From assembly GCA_017472105.1 (NCBI GenBank), contig JAFUQY010000017.1:1-5715 (forward strand): a stretch of 5,715 bases of DNA, given 5' to 3'. The notes under the pieces are model-generated. The model did no database searches, was not told where the DNA came from, and saw only the letters and a program-made list of their open reading frames with translations. This document shows, piece by piece, positions 1-5,181 of the stretch (position 1 is its first letter; every line of letters begins with the position of its first letter). Origin of the DNA: Clostridia bacterium. Its GTDB lineage: Bacteria > Bacillota_A > Clostridia > Oscillospirales > CAG-272. Both the position numbers and the translations under genes were made by a program.

Positions 1-215
1 CCGAGAAGGGTCTGTTCGTGCAGTACCTCAATGCCGGCAAGGTTCCCGGGGCGAAGACGGTCGAAGATGTGCGCCGGTTCTATGAATCCAAGGTGCCCCT
101 CAACCGCGGCTGCCGCATCGAAGACGTCGCAAAGGCAGTTGTGTACATCATTGACCAGAAGTACGAAACCGGTCAGGCAATCCCCGTTACCGGCGGTCAG
201 GAGATGTTAAAATAA
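1..215 (+). CDS. Short-chain dehydrogenase/reductase (SDR), C-terminal part; sorbitol-6-phosphate dehydrogenase-like
   Basis: This is the 3' end of a gene whose start lies left of the window. The readable frame begins at base 3 and gives about 70 residues ending in a TAA at 213-215. The C-terminal stretch VPLNRGCRIEDVAKAVVYII followed by TGQAIPVTGGQEM is the typical SDR ending: a P-x-x-RG segment, a helix, then the T-G-Q-x-I-x-V-x-GG strand that closes the Rossmann fold. The insert GKVPGAKTVEDVRRFYESKV before it recalls the sorbitol-6-phosphate 2-dehydrogenase (SrlD-like) group, which would be a cytosolic NAD(P)-dependent sugar-phosphate oxidoreductase. The catalytic Tyr-x-x-x-Lys and the nucleotide-binding Gly-rich loop are outside the window, so the substrate is a guess from tail similarity only. 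A hairpin terminator follows 16 bases after the stop, so this is the last gene of its operon. Confidence 0.85.
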   Translation, partial: EKGLFVQYLNAGKVPGAKTVEDVRRFYESKVPLNRGCRIEDVAKAVVYIIDQKYETGQAIPVTGGQEMLK

Positions 216-230
216 TTTTGTGAAACAAGC

Positions 231-266
231 AAAAAGGTATGACTTATCGTGAGCCATACCTTTTTT
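231..266. terminator. Bidirectional rho-independent terminator
   Basis: Bases 231-241 (AAAAAGGTATG) pair perfectly with 255-265 (CATACCTTTTT), giving an 11-bp stem around a 13-base loop. The A run on one arm and the T run on the other make it work in both directions. It ends the SDR gene on the + strand and the XRE regulator on the - strand, whose stop codon begins at 272 just beside it. Confidence 0.85.
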
Positions 267-269
267 GTG

Positions 270-482
270 TTATTCGTATCGCTGGGGATTGTCCGTTTCG
301 CTCAGGAGGTAGTCGATGCTTGTGTTGTAGAACCGGGCGAGCTTGATCAGAACGGCTGTGGGAATGTCATTTTCTCCGGTTTCGTATTTGGAATACCCCG
401 TCTGCGACATCCCCAGTATTCGTGCGACCTGTGTCTGGTTGAGGTCTTTGTCTTCCCTCAGATCGCGGATTCGTGGATACAT
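270..482 (-). CDS. Small XRE-family HTH transcriptional regulator
   Basis: This 70-residue protein is essentially a single helix-turn-helix domain of the XRE (Cro/CI, HTH_3) type. Residues about 4-59 carry it: IRDLRED (helix 1), NQTQVARILGMSQTGYSKYE (helices 2-3, the DNA-reading part), then IPTAVLIKLARFYNTSIDYLL (helices 4-5). The short tail has no ligand-binding or peptidase domain. I chose the ATG at 480-482 because AAGGAG lies 7 bases upstream on the same strand and the fold starts right there. The frame stays open to an upstream ATG at 545, but that start would put coding sequence over the promoter and operator sites and adds a non-conserved extension. The gene is divergent from the 144-aa gene at 599. 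Two operator-like sites lie in the shared gap, so it is most likely a repressor of itself and of that neighbour. It ends at the terminator at 231-266. Confidence 0.88.
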   Translation of the reverse strand: MYPRIRDLREDKDLNQTQVARILGMSQTGYSKYETGENDIPTAVLIKLARFYNTSIDYLLSETDNPQRYE

Positions 483-512
483 GGCGGTGCTCCTTCTGTT
501 ACTGGTATCTTT

Positions 513-542
513 ATTATAGTTTAACCTGAAACAGAGTATTGA
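513..542 (-). promoter_or_regulatory. Putative promoter of the XRE regulator gene
   Basis: Read on the - strand, 518-513 is a perfect TATAAT -10 box. The best -35 is weak: TCAATA at 542-537, with 18-base spacing and 3 of 6 matches. Transcription would start near 506 and give a leader of about 24 bases with the ribosome site at 490-495. The left operator copy (522-538) fills the gap between its -10 and -35, which fits autorepression. Confidence 0.6.
522..538. promoter_or_regulatory. Operator-like site, left copy (degenerate)
   Basis: TAACCTGAAACAGAGTA matches the right copy at 547-563 through the first ten bases (TAACCTGAAA). It keeps 4 of 6 bases of the inverted right arm (AGAGTA against AGGTTA). 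It lies inside the spacer of the XRE gene's own promoter. Its role as a binding site for the adjacent XRE protein is inferred from position and repeat structure. Confidence 0.5.
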
Positions 543-567
543 CAAATAACCTGAAATAGGTTAAAAT
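539..567 (+). promoter_or_regulatory. Promoter of the 144-aa gene
   Basis: TTGACA at 539-544 is followed after exactly 17 bases by TAAAAT at 562-567, a near-consensus vegetative promoter. Transcription would begin near 574, leaving a leader of about 25 bases that contains AAAAGGAGGAG (584-594). The -10 and most of the spacer are covered by the right operator copy. Confidence 0.75.
547..563. promoter_or_regulatory. Operator-like palindrome, right copy
   Basis: TAACCT (547-552) and AGGTTA (558-563) are perfect inverted arms around the five-base centre GAAAT. This is a typical size and geometry for the site of a dimeric XRE/Cro-like protein. It overlaps the -10 and spacer of the + strand promoter, so occupancy should block it. 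The distance to the left copy is 25 bases. Confidence 0.65.
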
Positions 568-598
568 ATCCTCGGTTCACCGGAAAAGGAGGAGCATT

Positions 599-1033
599 AT
601 GGAAAACACAGCTATTTGGCACGATGCATGCGAGGAAACAGAACTGGATATCTTTGAGAATATTGAACAGTTCATCCGTCTGGAAGGGAACAGCGGCAGC
701 GGATATGCGAGAGTGGAATTTCCGCCGGGATACAGCTTTTCGAGGAGCGGTTACCGGTTTGTACGGCATGAAGAATGGGAAATCGTGCTGAGCATCATGG
801 ACGGTGCAAGACGGATCGGCTCGCTTGTGTATCAGTGCAGCGGCGGAAACCTGCGTGACGGAGATGACTTTGCCGTGGAAGCGCATTTCTACCGGAACGG
901 TTATACCGGCTCTGAGAGCATGGAGCAGTATTTTCTGAATCTCGGTTTTATCGTTCCGAAAACAAGGACCATTCTGACCGCAGACGGTTACCGTACGTCC
1001 GGGAAAACGCGGAAATCCGTGTGTATGGGATGA
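599..1033 (+). CDS. Hypothetical protein, 144 aa, divergent partner of the XRE regulator
   Basis: I do not recognise the family. The gene is well supported: a near-consensus promoter at 539-567, a strong AGGAGG ribosome site (587-592) six bases before the ATG, and an open frame to TGA at 1031-1033. The protein has no signal peptide and no membrane helix, so it should be cytosolic. Residues 1-30 are acidic and probably helical (EETELDIFENIEQFIRL). Residues 33-130 are rich in Gly, Tyr, Phe and alternating polar/hydrophobic residues (YARVEFPPGYSF, WEIVLSIM, IGSLVYQC, FAVEAHFYRNGY), which suggests a mainly beta fold. The last 15 residues are basic (TSGKTRKS). It may be the regulated product or an effector partner of the divergent repressor. 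Paired XRE and unknown small genes also occur in toxin-antitoxin and phage-derived switches, but nothing in the sequence shows such an activity. Confidence 0.8.
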   Translation: MENTAIWHDACEETELDIFENIEQFIRLEGNSGSGYARVEFPPGYSFSRSGYRFVRHEEWEIVLSIMDGARRIGSLVYQCSGGNLRDGDDFAVEAHFYRNGYTGSESMEQYFLNLGFIVPKTRTILTADGYRTSGKTRKSVCMG

Positions 1034-1118
1034 AGTTTCTTCATTCTGCACAAGTTTGCGCCATTCTGTGAGTGGAAATTGTATAAATTACGGCATATTT
1101 TCTTGGCTGAAATGAGCA

Positions 1119-1147
1119 TTGACAGATTCCGCGCGATGCGGTATAAT
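1119..1147 (+). promoter_or_regulatory. Consensus promoter of the blaI-like/M56 operon
   Basis: TTGACA (1119-1124), 17 bases, then TATAAT (1142-1147) is a perfect consensus promoter. Start of transcription is expected near 1154. So strong a promoter would need a repressor, which fits the BlaI-type gene directly downstream. Confidence 0.85.
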
Positions 1148-1166
1148 GTAGAAAGAGCTTTGTTTC

Positions 1167-1180
1167 TGTAAATACGTACA
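1167..1180. promoter_or_regulatory. Candidate BlaI-type operator
   Basis: TGTAAATACGTACA has inverted TGTA/TACA ends around a six-base centre and lies just after the expected transcription start, ahead of the ribosome site (1195-1202). BlaI/MecI operators are dyads built on TACA and TGTA half sites. Here the order and spacing differ from the classic TACA-N2-TGTA core, so this is only a positional and partial-motif candidate. Confidence 0.35.
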
Positions 1181-1209
1181 TCAACCATTGACATAAAAGG
1201 AGAACCGAC

Positions 1210-1608
1210 ATGAGAGGAAGAAGAAAAACCGTTAAGATTTCCGAAGCGGAATGGAGCATCATGAAGGTGCTGTGGGACGGCTGTGAGAAGCATGACCGCG
1301 GGATGACCCTCGGCGAGATCGTTCAGGCACTTCAGGCAACCACCGGCTGGAGCAATACTACCATCCGCACCCTCATCATCCGTCTTGCGGAAAAGGGGGC
1401 TGTGGATATCGACAAGCGCACCGGCGTTTACAAGTACACCCCCAAGACCTCCAAGGACGAATGCGTCAAGAGCGAGGTCGCGTCCTTCATCGAGCGCGTA
1501 TTCGACAACAGCGCGTACAACCTCATGGCATCCCTTGTCCGCGAAGGCAAGCTGACCGAACAGGAAAAGAAGGACATCATCGAAATTCTCGGCAAAATCG
1601 AAGACTGA
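1210..1608 (+). CDS. blaI: BlaI/MecI/CopY-family transcriptional repressor
   Basis: The product is 132 residues, the usual size for this family of dimeric winged-helix repressors. Residues 10-78 form the DNA-binding part: ISEAEWSIMKVLWD (the family's N-terminal helix), MTLGEIVQAL, then GWSNTTIRTLIIRLAEKGAV, the recognition helix and start of the wing, and the basic strand VYKYTPKT. Residues 86-132 form the helical dimerisation tail (ASFIERVF, LTEQEKKDIIEILGKI). The start is fixed by AGGAG at 1198-1202, seven bases before the ATG. In staphylococcal relatives the partner BlaR1/MecR1 triggers cleavage near residue 101. The matching region here is VFDNSAYNLM (97-106). It is followed after 39 bases by the M56 protease gene, the standard blaI-blaR1 arrangement. 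No beta-lactamase gene is in view, so the ligand and regulon are open, and the symbol names the family rather than proven beta-lactam control. Confidence 0.93.
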   Translation: MRGRRKTVKISEAEWSIMKVLWDGCEKHDRGMTLGEIVQALQATTGWSNTTIRTLIIRLAEKGAVDIDKRTGVYKYTPKTSKDECVKSEVASFIERVFDNSAYNLMASLVREGKLTEQEKKDIIEILGKIED

Positions 1609-1647
1609 GCGGCACTGTAACGAACCGAATTGCATGAAGGAGGCTTT

Positions 1648-4038
1648 ATGCCGGAATTTTTTGTCCTGCTTCTGATGCAGGTCACAATTTTTTCGTCAGT
1701 CACGGCTCTCATCATCATCGCAGTCAAGCAGATCTTCAAATGCCGCATCCCGCCGAAAATCGGTGCCGTGCTCTGGGTCGTTCTTCTTCTGCGGCTTATC
1801 TGGCCCGTGTTCCCGGAGAGCGAGATTTCCATCTACAACCTCATTCCCGCCGGACGCACCATCGTGTACACCTTGCAGAATGACATCGCGGATGAACTCA
1901 CCGAACGGGAAGAAGCGCGCCTGCATGCGGAAAATCCCTATGTGCTCCGCGATGAGGACGGAGATCTTCTTTCCGATTCCGACACCGCGGACGAACCGGT
2001 ACCCGACGACTCCGGAGACGCCATCACCATCGGCGCGTATTTCAACGAAATCATCGACGAGCCGTCCGTGGATTACACCGATCAGCTCAACCGCGCAATT
2101 CTGCTGCTGTATGCCGCCGGGATCGCGGTGACGCTTCTTGTGAGTCTGGCGCTGTACATCCGGGCGAGACGGCGTGTTTACCGGTTATCCGTGCCATGCG
2201 AAGACGAAGCTCTGCTCCGGTGCTTCCGCGAAACGGCGAAGAAAATGCACATCCGCGAGGACCGCATACCGCCTCTGAGAAGCGGTGCGTGCAATATGGT
2301 CATCGGGTGCCTGCATCCGGCGGTTGTGTGCCGTGAGGATACGGACATGCGCGAAGCTCCGATGCTGTTTGCGCACGAGCTGAGCCACCACAAATACGGC
2401 GACAACCCGATTCTGCTGTTTTCCACCTTTGTAACCTGCCTGTTCTGGTACAATCCCCTGATCTGGATCGTGCGGAGCATTCTCCGGGAGGACCTTGAAG
2501 TGCTCTGCGATGCCCGTGCGCTGTCCGAATGCGGGATCCCGAGAACGGAATACGCCATGATGCTGTGCCGTCAGTCCGCGTTCGATGTGCTCCATTCCGC
2601 GGAGATTCGTGCGGGATGCCGGATGTCAGCAACGGGACGCCAGCTCAAAACGAGACTGCGCAGTATTTCGCTGAGCGGGAAGGAGCGGGTTTTTGCAAAA
2701 GCGGGATCCCTCGTGCTGTGTACGGCGATCACGATGCTGTGCCTGACCAACCCGATCGTTTCGCAGAACGACGACTACGCGGCATACATCGCCAACTACG
2801 CCGTGCTTTCCGGGAAGAACGAGCGCGCGATGCATCTGGAGGACAACGTCACGGTTTCGTCCTATCTGGAAGAGGTCGCAGTGATTCTTTCGGAAACGGG
2901 ACTGAGTGATGAGATCGGCGGAGGTCAGCTGGAGCAGTTCCGGCGTCTGTGCTACGCATCGGACAGAATCGGTGCGGATCTGATGAGAGAACTGCGGAAG
3001 CTGCGCACGGACGAACCGCTGACGAATAAAAATCTCGTGCTGATCGATAAGTGCGTCATCGCACTGCTGGAATACGACCCGGACGACCGCGAACCGACCG
3101 GACCCATCCTGCCCGAAGTCATCACAGCGGCGGAGATGAGCGTGATTACGTCGGGACTGACTGATGCCGAGGGAGCCGCACTGCTTGCCTGCTACAACAG
3201 GGGCGTTGCCGGAGCCGACGTGACATTCAGCTACGTCTATACGGAAGCGATGATGAACCTGATTCTGAGCCGCATCCGCAACGACTGGATCCGCGAAAAA
3301 TTCGAGGGATTCTATCAGAAAATTGACCTCAGCGACGGCACGGACGAACTCAGCTCCACGCTCGAAGAGATAGTCCGCGGCGTTGAGAAGAAAAATACCC
3401 TGTATGTCTGCGATCCGGGCATCACGCGCGTGGAAAGTGCCATGCTGCAGGAGATGATCGGCGCGGCACAGGCAGGGGAACGTGAGGATGTGTACTACCT
3501 CAAGGCATATGAAGACGAGTATTCGTACGAGCTCGCCGCGCGGCTGATTGCACGATCCGGCTGCACAAGTGACCGTGCGCTCTGGACGACGGCGGAAATC
3601 GGCGTTCTGCGGTATGAAGTCCTGACGGAGGAGGCTTGCGCGGTTCTGACGCCGCTTGAAATGACGCAGATTCTGTCCCGCCTGTCCCCGGATACATCTG
3701 CCGCGTTTGAATCGGCTTATGAAATGGCGACGGATATCACGCACACGGACGAAAACGGCGGCGATTACGAGACCGCGTACTGGCGTCTGCGGGACGGCGT
3801 ATCGGCTGCGGAGATTCTGGACGGGCTGAACCGGGTGAAATTCACCGAAGTCCGTGCGGATGACGCCGAAGTGACCGGTGTGACGGAGACTTGTCTGGAA
3901 GACGCGGCGCGTGAGATGTACGCCCTCGGCATGATCGACACGGAAGACGGCGTCATCGACATGACTGCGCGGCTGTCGTGCGGTCAGAGCCTGAGCTGTG
4001 CGTACAGACTGGCGTGCGCGATGGAAAATGTGAAGTGA
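1648..4038 (+). CDS. BlaR1-like M56 membrane zinc metalloprotease with a non-penicillin-binding, repeat-rich outer domain
   Basis: This 796-residue protein is an antirepressor-type receptor. Hydrophobic segments lie at about 5-27, 37-55, 149-171, 254-276 (partly membrane-embedded) and 352-371, as in BlaR1/MecR1. The zinc site HELSH is at 243-247. The downstream E284 of EDLEVLCDARAL is the expected third ligand (family motif E-x-x-CD). The 93-residue loop after the second helix (56-148) is very acidic. After the last helix, residues 374-796 should face outside. I see no S-x-x-K, S-x-N and K-T-G set there, so it is not the usual beta-lactam sensor. Instead it holds about six degenerate units, each of the form A-x-x-x-G then a L/V/I-T turn and a hydrophobic helix, resembling SLH repeats. 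The clearest is 750-792 (ALGMID ... SCGQSLSCAYRLACAM). BlaR1 is typically near 600 residues, so this is longer. ATG 1648 is preceded by AAGGAGG (1637-1643). The in-frame TTG at 1630 lies upstream of that site and is unlikely. Confidence 0.9.
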   Translation: MPEFFVLLLMQVTIFSSVTALIIIAVKQIFKCRIPPKIGAVLWVVLLLRLIWPVFPESEISIYNLIPAGRTIVYTLQNDIADELTEREEARLHAENPYVLRDEDGDLLSDSDTADEPVPDDSGDAITIGAYFNEIIDEPSVDYTDQLNRAILLLYAAGIAVTLLVSLALYIRARRRVYRLSVPCEDEALLRCFRETAKKMHIREDRIPPLRSGACNMVIGCLHPAVVCREDTDMREAPMLFAHELSHHKYGDNPILLFSTFVTCLFWYNPLIWIVRSILREDLEVLCDARALSECGIPRTEYAMMLCRQSAFDVLHSAEIRAGCRMSATGRQLKTRLRSISLSGKERVFAKAGSLVLCTAITMLCLTNPIVSQNDDYAAYIANYAVLSGKNERAMHLEDNVTVSSYLEEVAVILSETGLSDEIGGGQLEQFRRLCYASDRIGADLMRELRKLRTDEPLTNKNLVLIDKCVIALLEYDPDDREPTGPILPEVITAAEMSVITSGLTDAEGAALLACYNRGVAGADVTFSYVYTEAMMNLILSRIRNDWIREKFEGFYQKIDLSDGTDELSSTLEEIVRGVEKKNTLYVCDPGITRVESAMLQEMIGAAQAGEREDVYYLKAYEDEYSYELAARLIARSGCTSDRALWTTAEIGVLRYEVLTEEACAVLTPLEMTQILSRLSPDTSAAFESAYEMATDITHTDENGGDYETAYWRLRDGVSAAEILDGLNRVKFTEVRADDAEVTGVTETCLEDAAREMYALGMIDTEDGVIDMTARLSCGQSLSCAYRLACAMENVK

Positions 4039-4072
4039 ATCATGAAAGACTTTCAAAGAAAGGAATGATACT

Positions 4073-5065
4073 ATGCCCGGATCCGATGCAAAACCGATCA
4101 AAATTACGATTGCGGCACCGAATCAGTATTCTGCCTGGCCGTTTATCGGTTCGGTCAAGGGAATGCTTGTATGCATTTATACCGTAGCTGACCGTCATGT
4201 TTCCACCACCGCATCGCTGTATATGAAAACTTCTGACGCAGACGGTCTTGTCTGGAGTGAGCCGGAGGAAATATTCACTGAGAAAACAGGTGTCAAAGCG
4301 ATTACCGGTGTGGGATATAATACCGAAGGGGATATGCTGCTGTGGTATCGCGGCGGATTGTGGGGACCCCGTGCCGATGAGAAAGCGGTTCCGGTCACCC
4401 ATCAGCTGTACAAAACGGACGGCAGAACCATAGCATTGGTATCCAGTCCCGATATTCCTCTTCGCGATGGTCATATCGGTAATATTTTCCGGATTCCGGA
4501 CAAGGGATTGTTTGCTTTTTACAACACCTACGGCGAATCCCGTTCGTGGGGCGTTCTGAAAAGCACCGACGAGGGATTGACATGGGAACAGATTCCCATC
4601 GAAGAAGATATTCCCATGGCAGAATGTCCGGTTGAAATCGAATGTGCCTATATGGAAGATAACAGGATACTTGTCCTTGGCCGGAAAGATATAGAAGAAG
4701 GTACAATGGCAATGTTTCAGATTCAATCCTGTGACCGGGGTGAGACCTGGACAAAGGAATATACGAATATTACGGATGCTTTTGGAAATTCTCCCAGCGT
4801 TATTTATGACAGGCAAACAGGCAAAATCAATCTGTATTATTTTACCCGTTTCGAAGGAGTATTGAAGCGCCGTATCGTAAATTTCGAAGATGTCTGGAAT
4901 TCTCCGCAGAACTGGAGCGCTCCGGAAGTGCTTGCTGAAGAACCGTACCGCGGCTGGGATACCGGCAATGTAAAAACCGTGGCTGTGAACGATACACACA
5001 TCTGCACCTATTATGCGGGAACTGCATCTTCAACAGGGGTATTCGGTGTGATTCTGAAGCCGTAA
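4073..5065 (+). CDS. Sialidase-like six-bladed beta-propeller protein with Asp-box (BNR) repeats
   Basis: The 330-residue product contains two perfect Asp boxes, S-T-D-E-G-L-T-W (164-171) and S-C-D-R-G-E-T-W (219-226). A third, one residue off register, is at 53-61 (TSDADGLVW). Reading strand patterns, I can lay out six blades: about 20-68, 75-125, 134-175, 185-230, 238-288 and 294-330. That is the whole propeller of the sialidase superfamily with nothing added. There is no signal peptide, lipobox or anchor, so the protein appears cytosolic, unlike most exo-sialidases. FRIP occurs at 139-142 in the third blade rather than in the first, where the catalytic arginine normally sits, so sialidase activity is not assured. 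It could be another glycosidase-like or carbohydrate-binding protein. AAAGGA (4059-4064) sits eight bases before the ATG. The gene follows the M56 gene by 34 bases with no terminator or clear promoter, so co-transcription is likely. Its base composition is visibly richer in A+T than the M56 gene. Confidence 0.85.
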   Translation: MPGSDAKPIKITIAAPNQYSAWPFIGSVKGMLVCIYTVADRHVSTTASLYMKTSDADGLVWSEPEEIFTEKTGVKAITGVGYNTEGDMLLWYRGGLWGPRADEKAVPVTHQLYKTDGRTIALVSSPDIPLRDGHIGNIFRIPDKGLFAFYNTYGESRSWGVLKSTDEGLTWEQIPIEEDIPMAECPVEIECAYMEDNRILVLGRKDIEEGTMAMFQIQSCDRGETWTKEYTNITDAFGNSPSVIYDRQTGKINLYYFTRFEGVLKRRIVNFEDVWNSPQNWSAPEVLAEEPYRGWDTGNVKTVAVNDTHICTYYAGTASSTGVFGVILKP

Positions 5066-5120
5066 AGAAATGATGGCACAGAGCCCGTTTCATGATTACT
5101 GAATAACCAAACAAACACAA

Positions 5121-5160
5121 AAAATCCGGGGACTGATCCAAAGATCGTCACCGGATTTTG
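5121..5160. terminator. Bidirectional terminator between convergent genes
   Basis: AAAATCCGG (5121-5129) pairs with CCGGATTTT (5151-5159). The stem continues inward as GAC/GTC and GATC/GATC around the loop CAAA, interrupted by a G/A mismatch and a bulged T. On the - strand it is followed by a long T-rich run (complement of 5111-5126), so it ends kbl strongly. On the + strand the TTTTGTATATT tail can end the propeller gene. It lies 55 bases after one stop and 21 bases from the other. Confidence 0.85.
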
Positions 5161-5181
5161 TATATTCTGTTGAATCTTGAA

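Noticed and set aside
483..545. Upstream in-frame ATG giving a 91-aa form of the XRE regulator
   Set aside because: The extension would cover the promoter and left operator, lacks a good ribosome site and is not part of the HTH fold. The ATG at 482 has AAGGAG at the right distance.
1027..1047. Hairpin ATGAAG-TTT-CTTCAT over the stop codon of the 144-aa gene
   Set aside because: The stem is short and is followed by CTGCACAAG rather than a T run, so it is not a convincing terminator. I see no other terminator before the next promoter.
521..1051. Open frame of 176 codons on the - strand opposite the 144-aa gene
   Set aside because: It has no ribosome site or domain and would end inside the divergent promoter region. 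The + strand gene has a near-consensus promoter and a strong ribosome site.
1188..1193. Second TTGACA just before the blaI-like gene
   Set aside because: It lies only 16 bases before the ATG, leaving no room for a -10 box. It is probably a chance repeat of the CATTGACA at 1117-1124.
1630..1647. TTG start for the M56 protein, six residues earlier
   Set aside because: AAGGAGG at 1637-1643 would then lie inside the coding sequence. The ATG at 1648 uses it, although the four-base spacing is short.
2626..4101. Open frame of 491 codons on the - strand opposite the M56 gene
   Set aside because: It is a shadow of the GC-rich coding frame. It has no ribosome site or recognisable domain, while the + strand frame has clear family motifs.
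4040..4999. Open frame of 319 codons on the - strand opposite the propeller gene
   Set aside because: The + strand frame carries Asp boxes and a proper ribosome site. The antisense translation shows no family features.
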